From: Streptomyces albogriseolus
Lineage (GTDB): Bacteria > Actinomycetota > Actinomycetes > Streptomycetales > Streptomycetaceae
Direction: 5' to 3'
Length of the DNA stretch: 64,000 nucleotides
Assembly: GCA_014650475.1 (NCBI GenBank)
Contig: BMVA01000007.1
Span: 1-64,000, forward strand
In this document: one piece after another, positions 17,849-25,545 of the stretch
How positions within the stretch are numbered: the stretch's first letter is position 1
How the letters are laid out: the number at the start of each line of letters is the position of its first letter
Notes under the pieces: model-generated
Database searches by the model: none
What the model was told of the DNA's origin: nothing
The model's input: the letters and a program-made list of their open reading frames with translations, nothing else
Made by a program: the position numbers and the translations under genes

Positions 17849-19432
17849 TCACTCCCACTCGATGGTGCCCGGGGGCTTGGACGTGACGTCCAGGACGACC
17901 CGGTTGACGTCGCTGACCTCGTTGGTGATCCGCGTGGAGATCTTCGCGAGGACGTCGTACGGCAGCCGCGACCAGTCGGCGGTCATGGCGTCCTCGCTGG
18001 AGACCGGGCGCAGCACGATCGGGTGACCGTAGGTGCGGCCGTCGCCCTGGACGCCGACCGAGCGGACGTCGGCGAGCAGCACCACCGGGCACTGCCAGAT
18101 GTCGCGGTCCAGGCCGGCCGCGGTCAGCTCCTCGCGGGCGATCGCGTCGGCCTCGCGGAGCAGGTCGAGCCGCTCCTTGGTGACCTCGCCGACGATGCGG
18201 ATGCCCAGGCCGGGGCCGGGGAAGGGCTGGCGGTGGACGATCTCCTCGGGCAGGCCGAGCTCCTGGCCGACCATCCGGACCTCGTCCTTGAACAGCTTGC
18301 GCAGCGGCTCGATCAGCTTGAACTCGAGGTCCTCGGGCAGGCCGCCCACGTTGTGGTGGGACTTGATGTTGGCCGTGCCGGTGCCGCCGCCGGACTCGAC
18401 GACGTCCGGGTAGAGGGTGCCCTGCACCAGGAACTCCACCGCGGGGCCCTCGTCGGCGATGATCTCCGCCTGGGCCTGCTCGAAGACCCGGATGAACTCA
18501 CGGCCGATGATCTTGCGCTTCTGCTCGGGGTCGGAGACCCCGGCCAGCGCCTTCAGGAACCGCTCCTCGGCGTCGACGACCTTGAGCTGGACGCCGGTCG
18601 CCGCGACGAAGTCCTTCTCGACCTGCTCGGTCTCGCCCTTGCGCATCAGGCCGTGGTCGACGTAGACGCAGGTCAGCTGGGAGCCGATGGCCTTCTGCAC
18701 CAGCGCGGCGGCCACGGCGGAGTCCACCCCGCCGGACAGGCCGCAGATGGCGCGCTTGTCGCCGACCAGCTCGCGGATGGCGGCCACCTGCTCGTCGATG
18801 ACGTTGCCGGTGGTCCAGTTCGGCGTGAGGCCCGCGCCCCGGTACAGGAAGTGCTCCAGCACCTGCTGCCCGTGCGTGGAGTGCATCACCTCGGGGTGGT
18901 ACTGGACGCCGTAGAGCTTCTTCTCGTCGTTCTCGAAGGCGGCGACCGGCACGACGTCCGTGGACGCGGTGACGGTGAAGCCCTCGGGGGCGGCGGAGCA
19001 GGCGTCGCCGTGCGACATCCAGACCGCCTGCTCCTCGGGGGTGCCCTCGAAGAGGGTGGAGGAGTTCTTGGCGACGTGCAGGCCGGTGCGGCCGTACTCA
19101 CGGGCGCCGGTGTTGTCCACCTGGCCGCCCAGGGTCTGGGCCATGAGCTGGAAGCCGTAGCACATGCCGAAGACGGGGACGCCGGCCTCGAAGAGCTCGC
19201 GGTCGAGGCGCGGGGCGCCCTCCTCGTACACGGACGAGGGACCGCCGGAGAGGATGATCGCCGCGGGGTTCTTGGCGAGGATGTCCGCGACCGGCATGGT
19301 GCTCGGCACGATCTCGCTGTAGACCCGCGCCTCGCGGACGCGACGGGCGATGAGCTGGGCGTACTGCGCGCCGAAGTCGACGACCAGGACGGTGTCGGGC
19401 GCGTTGGCAGCGGGAGTAGTCGCTGATGACAC
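17849..19432 (-). CDS. guaA: GMP synthase (glutamine-hydrolysing)
   Basis: A 527-residue enzyme converting XMP to GMP. The N-terminal class I glutamine amidotransferase domain has the nucleophile Cys in [10 protein letters not shown] and the His/Glu pair in QYHPEV. The ATP pyrophosphatase domain starts with the PP-loop [14 protein letters not shown], and the C-terminal dimerisation domain ends [10 protein letters not shown]. Full length for the family. Together with guaB and guaB3 about 19-22 kb away, it completes the guanine nucleotide branch in this neighbourhood. Confidence 0.98.
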   Translation of the reverse strand: MSSATTPAANAPDTVLVVDFGAQYAQLIARRVREARVYSEIVPSTMPVADILAKNPAAIILSGGPSSVYEEGAPRLDRELFEAGVPVFGMCYGFQLMAQTLGGQVDNTGAREYGRTGLHVAKNSSTLFEGTPEEQAVWMSHGDACSAAPEGFTVTASTDVVPVAAFENDEKKLYGVQYHPEVMHSTHGQQVLEHFLYRGAGLTPNWTTGNVIDEQVAAIRELVGDKRAICGLSGGVDSAVAAALVQKAIGSQLTCVYVDHGLMRKGETEQVEKDFVAATGVQLKVVDAEERFLKALAGVSDPEQKRKIIGREFIRVFEQAQAEIIADEGPAVEFLVQGTLYPDVVESGGGTGTANIKSHHNVGGLPEDLEFKLIEPLRKLFKDEVRMVGQELGLPEEIVHRQPFPGPGLGIRIVGEVTKERLDLLREADAIAREELTAAGLDRDIWQCPVVLLADVRSVGVQGDGRTYGHPIVLRPVSSEDAMTADWSRLPYDVLAKISTRITNEVSDVNRVVLDVTSKPPGTIEWE

Positions 19433-19558
19433 GAGGTGCCTTCCGGCGGTGGGGAGGGGGTCTTGTGCCTCCCGATTCTACCGAGACGGCGGCGAGGTCC
19501 GTCCCGGGCCGACCGCCGCCCGGCGTCCCGCTCCACGTCTCACCATGCGGGCCGGGCG

Positions 19559-19587
19559 TTGGGCGGGCTGGGCCGACCGGGCATACT
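19559..19587 (+). promoter_or_regulatory. candidate promoter for a leaderless leader peptide
   Basis: TTGGGC (19559-19564) and CATACT (19582-19587) have a 17-base spacer. The expected transcription start is 7-8 bases downstream, at the ATG of the 23-residue leader peptide (19595), so the leader would be translated from a leaderless end. Confidence 0.55.
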
Positions 19588-19594
19588 GGGTCCC

Positions 19595-19666
19595 ATGCTC
19601 ACGCACGCGACCTTCCTCTTTACCTATGGCACCCGGCCCGCCGGCTGCCATGGTCGTGCTGCTTGA
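19595..19666 (+). CDS. leader peptide, 23 residues, with clustered Phe/Tyr codons
   Basis: The small frame encodes MLTHATFLFTYGTRPAGCHG and three further residues (RAA) before TGA. Phe-Leu-Phe-Thr-Tyr codons (19613-19627) sit immediately before a hairpin and 60 bases before a strong terminator-like stem. The next gene encodes chorismate mutase, the branch to phenylalanine and tyrosine. That is the arrangement of an amino-acid attenuator: ribosome stalling at Phe/Tyr codons would decide which RNA hairpin forms. Inferred from the sequence layout; translation has not been shown. Confidence 0.6.
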   Translation: MLTHATFLFTYGTRPAGCHGRAA

Positions 19667-19721
19667 GCAACTGACAAGCGACTTCCCAGGCGCCCCGGGC
19701 CGACAGGTCCGGGGCGCCTGG
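19626..19721 (+). promoter_or_regulatory. putative attenuator: pause hairpin plus terminator stem
   Basis: The first hairpin pairs ATGGCA (19626-19631) with TGCCAT (19646-19651), with inner CCGG/CCGG. It begins inside the Tyr codon of the leader peptide. A small GCTTG/CAAGC stem follows (about 19661-19679). The terminator-like stem is a perfect 13 bp, CCAGGCGCCCCGG (19686-19698) with CCGGGGCGCCTGG (19709-19721), followed by CGTTT. Stalling on the Phe/Tyr codons would open the first hairpin and could shift pairing away from the terminator. Confidence 0.55.
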
Positions 19722-19781
19722 CGTTTCACCGGACCGTGCCGGCTCCGGGGCCCCGCACCCCACTCACCGAGGAGCCCCGAG

Positions 19782-20078
19782 ATGACTGCCGCCACCACCG
19801 AGCCGACCGAGAAGACCGGCGCCCGCACCGCCGAGGCCGCCGAGCTGATCGGCGACGCCCGTGAGCGGATCGACGCGCTGGACGACCGGATCATCGGCCT
19901 GGTGCAGGAACGGATGGCGGTGTCCGCCGTGATCCAGAAGGAACGGATCGCCTCCGGCGGCCGCCGTGTGAACCTCTCCCGCGAGATGGAGATCCTCGCC
20001 ACGTACCGGGACGCCCTGGGCAAGCCGGGCACCGCGCTCGCCATGACCCTGCTGGAGCTGTGCCGGGGCAGGATCTGA
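19782..20078 (+). CDS. chorismate mutase, AroQ class
   Basis: A 98-residue all-helical enzyme converting chorismate to prephenate. The typical pattern is present: RERIDALDDRIIGLVQERMAV, then VIQKERIASGG, then NLSREMEILATYRDALG. ATG 19782 follows GAGGAG. Short free-standing AroQ mutases of this type in actinobacteria can associate with DAHP synthase. The leader peptide and terminator stem upstream suggest control by phenylalanine/tyrosine supply. Confidence 0.92.
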   Translation: MTAATTEPTEKTGARTAEAAELIGDARERIDALDDRIIGLVQERMAVSAVIQKERIASGGRRVNLSREMEILATYRDALGKPGTALAMTLLELCRGRI

Positions 20079-20311
20079 ATCCGCGTTCCGGGTACTGGCG
20101 TGCGGATCGGCTCTCACCCGTCCGGTGCGTGACCGGCGGGCCGGGCGGGTCGTTGGTCCCGGTGTCCGCGCCAGCCAGGGGCGGACCGGAGCAGCACCAC
20201 GCGTGGCTCGCCGGAGCGATGAGACGGACGGCTGGTGCCGTGCGTCGTGGGACCTCGTTCCGGTACCGGTGACCGGGAGGCAGGGGACAGCCGTCCCGGT
20301 CACGCGAGAGA

Positions 20312-20345
20312 TCGGCCGGCCCCGGGGACGCCCGGGGCCGGCCGA
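20312..20345. terminator. strong hairpin downstream of chorismate mutase
   Basis: A perfect 15-bp stem (TCGGCCGGCCCCGGG / CCCGGGGCCGGCCGA) with the loop GACG. It is 230 bases after the chorismate mutase stop. A second, smaller hairpin (GGTGCGGGT-GACG-ACCCGCACC) lies at 20375-20396. Confidence 0.7.
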
Positions 20346-20364
20346 CGCATGTGTGTCCGCACCG

Positions 20365-20525
20365 CTACCGCTCAGGTGCGGGTGACGACCCGCACCCGTC
20401 CGGGTCGTTTCCGCGGGCCACGCCCATCCGGGCCCGGGCGGAGAGCTCCTTGGGCGCGGAGGCGGGGACACCGGCCTCGCTGTCCCGGAGGAACTGCTCC
20501 CACACGTCTCGGTGTGCGGCTGATG
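20365..20525 (-). pseudogene. possible C-terminal coding remnant, minus strand
   Basis: In the 660-base gap between chorismate mutase and the surface-protein gene, the minus strand reads VWEQFLRDSEAGVPASAPKE followed by LSARARMG. Its composition looks like real protein (Trp, Phe, acidic and amide residues) rather than a high-GC shadow frame, and it ends at a stop at 20365. No start or recognisable domain lies upstream. It may be a fragment of a lost gene. Confidence 0.3.
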
Positions 20526-20577
20526 CGCGTGATCTTGGTGGGCGGCGAGTCTGCGCCGACGGCCCCCTTGTCCGCCC

Positions 20578-20591
20578 GTGATCCACATCAC
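20578..20591. promoter_or_regulatory. CRP-like palindrome upstream of the surface-protein gene
   Basis: GTGA-TCCACA-TCAC (20578-20591), embedded in a longer palindrome CGTGAT-CCAC-ATCACG, matches the half-site spacing of cAMP-receptor-protein boxes (GTGA-N6-TCAC). It is 150 bases before the ATG of the sortase-substrate gene. Confidence 0.4.
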
Positions 20592-20740
20592 GTAAAGATT
20601 CTGTGAGTTCAGGGACAACCATTCGGCGGCCTCGGTGATCGAACTCACTGACATCACGGATCTGACCCGTGCGCCCCACACGGAGGCGCTTTTCGACTCG
20701 TGCCGCGACCGCGCGGCACGCCGGACTCACCGAGGTCTTC

Positions 20741-21799
20741 ATGAAGCTTCGCCGCGCCCTGGCCGCAGCGGCCGCGACGGCAGCGATAGTCCCGGCCGCC
20801 CTCCTCGCGGCCCCGGCCGCCCACGCGACCGACCCCACGTCCACCGCCTCCGCGACCCAGTCGACGGAGACCGCCCCGACGACCGCCCCCGCCGGGACGG
20901 AGTCCACGGAGTCCGGCACCGACGAGACCGACGACACCGGGAACGGGAACGACACCGGGAACGGGAACGAGGGCGGGAACGACGACGAGGAGGGGAACGG
21001 GACCGACGACTCCGCCTCGCCCTCCCCGTCCACCTCCGCCTCGCCCTCGGCGTCCGCCTCCCCCTCGCCGAGCCCCAGCGCGAGCACCCCGGCCGCGGAG
21101 GACCCGGAGCTCTGCGTCGACGAGAACGGCGAGAGCACGGCCGGGCTCAGCGAGGACCTGCGCAGCGGTCTGTCGGGCCTGCCCGAGACGATCGTCGCGG
21201 GCAGCGGCTGGACCACGTTCTCCTTCGACGTCTCCAACCGCGGCGACGAGGAGATCAAGAACATCAAGCCGCTGATCGGCGTCGCCGCGATCGGCTGGGA
21301 GGACGTCCGCGACTACTCCGGCCAGATCACGGTCCAGGCGTACGACAAGGCGGCCGGCACGTGGAACACGCTCGCGGGCGCCGCGGGCGAGGGCGCCACG
21401 TTCGCCGCGTTCTCGCTGGGCGCCGGCCAGTCCGCCTCCTACCAGCTGCGGCTCTCCGTCAGCGGCAAGGTGCCGGACGCGCTCGGCCTCACCGGCGGTT
21501 TCGCCGAGTACTCGGACACCGAGGGCTGCTGGGTCGCCGACGACCCGAACGGCTGGATCTACTTCTTCGACATCCTGGCGGCCGGCTCCGACGCCGGTGA
21601 CCCGGAGGACGCCAAGCCGCAGACCGGTGGCGTCAAGGAGCTCGACAAGGTCAGCGAGGTGAAGGTCACCGGCAGCCTCGCCGAGACCGGCTCCAGCTCC
21701 GCCCTGCCGGTGATCGGCCTGGTCGGCGGCGCCGCCGTCGTGGCCGGCGCGGGTGCGCTGTTCGTCGTCCGCCGTCGCAAGGCCGGCGCCGAGGCGTGA
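20741..21799 (+). CDS. LAXTG-type (class E sortase) cell-wall-anchored surface protein
   Basis: A 352-residue exported protein. A signal peptide (MKLRRALAAAAATAAIVPAA ... AHA) precedes an extended Thr/Ser/Glu/Gly/Asn-rich stalk with tandem NGND-type repeats (residues ~65-90) and a Ser/Pro block. A beta-rich domain follows (~125-290, TFSFDVSNRGDEEIKNIKP ... ADDPNGWIYF). The sorting signal comes last: LAETG at residues 313-317, a hydrophobic helix, and the basic tail RRRKAGAEA. Streptomyces class E sortases recognise LAXTG and attach chaplins and similar proteins to peptidoglycan. Start at ATG 20741 behind GAGG. Ligand or function of the ectodomain unknown. Confidence 0.88.
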   Translation: MKLRRALAAAAATAAIVPAALLAAPAAHATDPTSTASATQSTETAPTTAPAGTESTESGTDETDDTGNGNDTGNGNEGGNDDEEGNGTDDSASPSPSTSASPSASASPSPSPSASTPAAEDPELCVDENGESTAGLSEDLRSGLSGLPETIVAGSGWTTFSFDVSNRGDEEIKNIKPLIGVAAIGWEDVRDYSGQITVQAYDKAAGTWNTLAGAAGEGATFAAFSLGAGQSASYQLRLSVSGKVPDALGLTGGFAEYSDTEGCWVADDPNGWIYFFDILAAGSDAGDPEDAKPQTGGVKELDKVSEVKVTGSLAETGSSSALPVIGLVGGAAVVAGAGALFVVRRRKAGAEA

Positions 21800-21825
21800 C
21801 CCCGGCCGCCCGCGCGGCGGCCCCT

Positions 21826-21884
21826 GTGACAAGGGGAAAGGACCTGAGCTCGGAGGGGGGCACAGGTCCTTTCCTCTTTGTCAC
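21826..21884. terminator. bidirectional terminator hairpin
   Basis: A long stem between converging genes: GTGACAA pairs with TTGTCAC, and after a small bulge GGAAAGGACCTG pairs with CAGGTCCTTTCC. The loop is 16 bases. Confidence 0.85.
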
Positions 21885-21894
21885 GCATACGCGG

Positions 21895-23712
21895 CTACTT
21901 CTTCGGCGGCACCGCCGGGATCCCCAGGAACGGCAGCTTCAGCGCGCCGAACGCGTCCGCCGGGACGGCCGGGGCCTTCGGCTCCACCGGAGTCAGCCTC
22001 CGGTACGCCTCGCCCTGCGCCGGACGCGGGTCCTCCTCGCCCTTGTTGGGCCAGAACGACATCGCCCGCTCCGCCTGCGCGGTGATGGTCAGCGAGGGGT
22101 TCACGCCGAGGTTCGCGGAGACCGCCGACCCGTCGGCGACGGTGATGCCGGGATGCCCGTACAGCCGGTGGTACGGGTCGATCACGCCGGTCTCGGGGGA
22201 GTCGCCGATCGCGCAGCCGCCGAGGAAGTGGGCGGTGAGCGGCATGCCCGTCAGCTCGCCGACGTTGGAGCCGGCGAAGCCGTTGATCTCGGCGGCCAGC
22301 GCGGACGCGCCGTCGGTGGCCGCCTTGATCTGCTTGGGGTTGGGGGCGCCGTGCCCCTGGCGCGCGGTGAGCAGCCCACGGCCCACCCCGGACGGCTTGA
22401 GGTACGTGGTCAGGGAGTTGTCCAGCGACTGCATCACCAGGCCGATGATGGTCCGCTCCGACCAGCGCCGGTTGGACAGCGACCGCAGCGTCAGCCACGG
22501 GTGCCGCGCCACGTTGCCGAGCCAGCCCAGCACCCGGGCGGCGCCCGAATCGCTGCCCGCGTAGGGCACCTGGAGGATCGACAGGGAGCCCATCGAGTTG
22601 GAGCCCTTGCCGTAGCGGACCGGCTCGATGTGGGTGTTCTCGTCCGGGTGGATGGAGGACGTGATGGCCACACCGCGGGTGAAGTCGGCCTTCGGCTCGC
22701 CGGTGGCCTTGCGGTAGCGCCGGTCGTCGGTCTGCGCGCCCACCAGCGCCTCGGAGTTGGTGCGGGTCCTCTCGCCCAGCCGGTCCGAGAGGTGCGGGAG
22801 CTGCCCGCCCGTGCGCATCCGGTGCAGCAGCGTCTGCGTGCCGTAGGTGCCGGCGGCCAGCACCACCCGGCGGGCGGTGAACGTACGGCCCTTGCCCTTG
22901 CGCCGGTCGTTCGTGGGAAGCGTGGCGACGGCGAACCCGCCGCGCGAGTCCTCCGTCACCGAGACCGCCGTGGTCATCGGGTGCACGACCGCGCCCGCCT
23001 TCTCGGCGAGGTACAGGTAGTTCTCGTTGAGGGTGTTCTTCGCGCCGTGCCGGCAGCCCGTCATGCATTCGCCGCACTCGGAGCAGGCCCGCCGCGAGGG
23101 CCCCGCCCCGCCGAAGTACGGGTCGGGCACCTCCTGCCCCGGCGTGGCCTTGACCTTGCCGTCGGCGTCCTCGCCGTCGCCGAAGAAGACCCCGACGGGC
23201 GCCATGTGGAAGGTGTCGCCGCAGCCCATCCGCTCGGCCGCCGCCTTCAGGTGCACGTCCGAGGGGGTGGTCGTCGGGTTGAGCCGCACGCCGAGCATGC
23301 GCCGCGCCTGGTCGTAGTACGGCGCCAGCTCCTCCTGCCAGTTCGTGATGTCCCCCCACTGGGGGTCCTCGAAGAACGGCTTCGGCGGCACGTACAGGGT
23401 GTTGGCGTAGTTGAGCGAGCCGCCGCCGACGCCCGCGCCGGCCAGCACCATCACGTTGCCCAGCAGATGGATGCGCTGGATGCCGTACATGCCGAGCCTC
23501 GGCGCCCAGAGGTAGTTCTTCAGGTCCCAGGAGTTCTTCGGCAGCGACTCGCGGGTCCAGCGGCGGCCGGCCTCCAGCACGCCGACGCGGTAGCCCTTCT
23601 CGGTCAGCCGGAGCGCCGAGACGGAACCGCCGAAGCCCGAGCCGACGACGAGGACGTCGTAGTCGTAGCCGGCGTCGTCGTCCGGGGCGGGGGCGGAGTT
23701 CTCCTGTGACAC
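21895..23712 (-). CDS. GMC-family FAD-dependent oxidoreductase
   Basis: A 605-residue flavoenzyme starting at GTG 23712 behind GAGGAG. The N-terminal FAD site is VLVVGSGFGGSVSALRLTEK with EAG at the second strand end, and GMC motifs follow (GVGGGSLNYANTL; CSECGECMTGCRHGAKN; AAGTYGTQTLLHRM). The C-terminal part has the active-site His region GCAIGDSPETGVIDPYHRLY and GHPGITVADGSAV. It resembles the cholesterol-oxidase-like GMC subgroup with a Cys cluster. It is transcribed 65 bases after an aldehyde dehydrogenase gene, suggesting alcohol to aldehyde to acid in sequence; substrate unknown. Confidence 0.9.
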   Translation of the reverse strand: MSQENSAPAPDDDAGYDYDVLVVGSGFGGSVSALRLTEKGYRVGVLEAGRRWTRESLPKNSWDLKNYLWAPRLGMYGIQRIHLLGNVMVLAGAGVGGGSLNYANTLYVPPKPFFEDPQWGDITNWQEELAPYYDQARRMLGVRLNPTTTPSDVHLKAAAERMGCGDTFHMAPVGVFFGDGEDADGKVKATPGQEVPDPYFGGAGPSRRACSECGECMTGCRHGAKNTLNENYLYLAEKAGAVVHPMTTAVSVTEDSRGGFAVATLPTNDRRKGKGRTFTARRVVLAAGTYGTQTLLHRMRTGGQLPHLSDRLGERTRTNSEALVGAQTDDRRYRKATGEPKADFTRGVAITSSIHPDENTHIEPVRYGKGSNSMGSLSILQVPYAGSDSGAARVLGWLGNVARHPWLTLRSLSNRRWSERTIIGLVMQSLDNSLTTYLKPSGVGRGLLTARQGHGAPNPKQIKAATDGASALAAEINGFAGSNVGELTGMPLTAHFLGGCAIGDSPETGVIDPYHRLYGHPGITVADGSAVSANLGVNPSLTITAQAERAMSFWPNKGEEDPRPAQGEAYRRLTPVEPKAPAVPADAFGALKLPFLGIPAVPPKK

Positions 23713-23777
23713 GTGCTCTCCTCGTCGAAAGCTCTCGTTCGAAGCGGCGGCGCCGGGACCGGGCCGGGCAAAGGGGC

Positions 23778-25391
23778 CTAGCGGAGACGGAACGCCTTCA
23801 TCAGGCGCAGGCTGCGGCTCATGAAGGCCGCGTACTTCTCGTCGTCCATGCCGAGCGACGGCGCCATCGGCAGCAGCCGCTGCTGGGCGACGGTCTGGGC
23901 CTCGGTGTACTTGAGGATCCCTTCCGAGCCGTGCCGGCGGCCGAGACCGGAGTCCTTCATGCCGCCCATCGGGGACTGCACGCTGCCGTAGGCGGGCGCG
24001 TAGCCCTCGTTGACGTTCACCGTGCCGGTGCGCAGGCGGGCGGCGATGTCCCGGCCACGCCGGGCGTTCCTCGTCCACACCGACGCGTTGAGCCCGTACG
24101 GCGTCCCGTTGGCGCGCTCGACCGCCTCGTCCTCGGAGGAGAAGCGGTAGACGGAGACGACCGGGCCGAAGGTCTCCTCCGTGCACACGCTCATCGGGGC
24201 CTCGACGCCGTCGAGGATGGTCGGCTCGTAGAAGTAGGGGCCGATGTCCGGGCGGGCGGTGCCGCCGGCGAGGACCCTGGCGCCCTTGGCGACGGCGTCC
24301 TCGACGTGCCGGGTCACCGCGTCGAGCTGGCGCTGTCCGACCAGGGAGCCCATGTCGGCGCCGTAGGCGAGGGCGGTGCCCAGGCGCAGCGCCTTGGTGC
24401 GGGCGACGAAGCGCTCCAGGAAGGCGTCGGCGACCGCCTCGTGGACGTAGAGCCGCTCGATGGAGATGCAGAGCTGCCCGGCGGAGGAGAAGCAGGCGCG
24501 GACGGCGCCGGCGGCGGCCTTGTCGAGGTCGGCGTCCTCCAGCACCAGCATGGCGTTCTTGCCGCCGAGTTCGAGGGAGACGCCGACCAGGCGGGCGGCG
24601 GCGCCCTGGGCGACCTCGCGGCCGGTGCGGGTGGAGCCGGTGAAGGAGACGTAGTCGGCGTGCCGGACGACCTCGGGGCCGACGACCGGGCCCTCGCCGA
24701 GGACCACCTGGAAGACGTCGGCGGGCAGCCCCGCCTCGATCAGCAGGTCGCGGGCCCACAGCGCGGTCAGGCAGGTCTCCGTGTCGGGCTTCATCACGAC
24801 CGCGTTGCCCGCGACGAACGCCGGGAGCGCGTCGCCGACGGACAGTTCGAGCGGGTAGTTCCAGGGCGCGATCTGGCCGACGACCCCGCGCGGGTGGCGC
24901 AGCTCGGACACCTTCGTCAGCACCGGCACGGCGCCCGTGTGCCGCTTGGGCCGCAGATAGGCGGCGGCACGACGGCCGTAGTGGCGGGCCGCGACGGCGA
25001 CCGCCTGGACCTCCTCGTGGGCGTGCAGCCGGGCCTTGCCGGTCTCCAGCTGGATCAGGTCCAGCACCTCGGCCTGGCGGCTGAGCACCAGGTCGTGGAA
25101 GCGCAGCAGCACGGCGGCGCGCTCCCGGACCGGTGTCCGCGCCCACACGGCCTGGGCGGCGCGGGCCGCCTCGAACGCCTTCGCCACGTCCTCGGGCGTC
25201 GACTCGGGCAGGTCGGCCAGCTTCTCGCCGGTGAAGGGCGTGTGGTTGGCGGTGCGGCCTGAGCCGGCCACGCCCTTGGTGAGCTGGGCGACCAGTTCCG
25301 GCGTCACCACGTCGGCAGCGGTGCGTACGCCCTGGGGGGCGGGGGCCAAGGGGTTGGTGCCGGTCGTTTCCCGGGTCTGCGCTTCCGTCAT
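23778..25391 (-). CDS. succinate-semialdehyde dehydrogenase-type aldehyde dehydrogenase
   Basis: A 537-residue NAD(P)-dependent aldehyde dehydrogenase. Visible features are the cofactor segment VVGQIAPWNYPLELSVGDALPA, the GSTRTGREV loop, the catalytic Glu in SLELGGKNAML and the catalytic Cys in ACFSSAGQLCISIE, followed by EETFGPVVSVYRF. It is close to GabD2-type succinic semialdehyde dehydrogenases of actinobacteria. First gene of a two-gene unit with the GMC oxidoreductase. A palindrome upstream (25463-25480) may be its operator. Confidence 0.9.
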   Translation of the reverse strand: MTEAQTRETTGTNPLAPAPQGVRTAADVVTPELVAQLTKGVAGSGRTANHTPFTGEKLADLPESTPEDVAKAFEAARAAQAVWARTPVRERAAVLLRFHDLVLSRQAEVLDLIQLETGKARLHAHEEVQAVAVAARHYGRRAAAYLRPKRHTGAVPVLTKVSELRHPRGVVGQIAPWNYPLELSVGDALPAFVAGNAVVMKPDTETCLTALWARDLLIEAGLPADVFQVVLGEGPVVGPEVVRHADYVSFTGSTRTGREVAQGAAARLVGVSLELGGKNAMLVLEDADLDKAAAGAVRACFSSAGQLCISIERLYVHEAVADAFLERFVARTKALRLGTALAYGADMGSLVGQRQLDAVTRHVEDAVAKGARVLAGGTARPDIGPYFYEPTILDGVEAPMSVCTEETFGPVVSVYRFSSEDEAVERANGTPYGLNASVWTRNARRGRDIAARLRTGTVNVNEGYAPAYGSVQSPMGGMKDSGLGRRHGSEGILKYTEAQTVAQQRLLPMAPSLGMDDEKYAAFMSRSLRLMKAFRLR

Positions 25392-25462
25392 GAGGCGCAG
25401 AGTATGCCGGGGCGCACACTTTGTGTACCCGTCGGTAACAGATTCCCGCAGGGCTCACACAA

Positions 25463-25480
25463 TGCCAGTGAACGCTGGCA
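25463..25480. promoter_or_regulatory. palindrome upstream of the aldehyde dehydrogenase gene
   Basis: TGCCAG (25463-25468) and CTGGCA (25475-25480) flank six bases; on the minus strand the core reads TTGCCAGCGTTCACTGGCA. It lies 72 bases before the gene start, in an AT-richer stretch. It could be a repressor operator. Confidence 0.4.
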
Positions 25481-25504
25481 ACAAAGCCGCTGATCAGCAC
25501 GTTG

Positions 25505-25536
25505 CCGTCACCGGTGCCCGACAGCACCGGTGACGG
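25505..25536. terminator. terminator hairpin of the kinase array
   Basis: A perfect 12-bp stem (CCGTCACCGGTG / CACCGGTGACGG) with an 8-base loop. It is ten bases after the stop of the last kinase gene. Confidence 0.8.
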
Positions 25537-25545
25537 CCCGCGGCG

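Noticed and set aside
21895-25527. Single 1210-residue minus-strand reading joining GMC oxidoreductase and the region of the aldehyde dehydrogenase
   Set aside because: The GMC gene has its own GTG start and ribosome site at 23712. Upstream of it this frame is a shadow of the dehydrogenase gene, which is in another frame.
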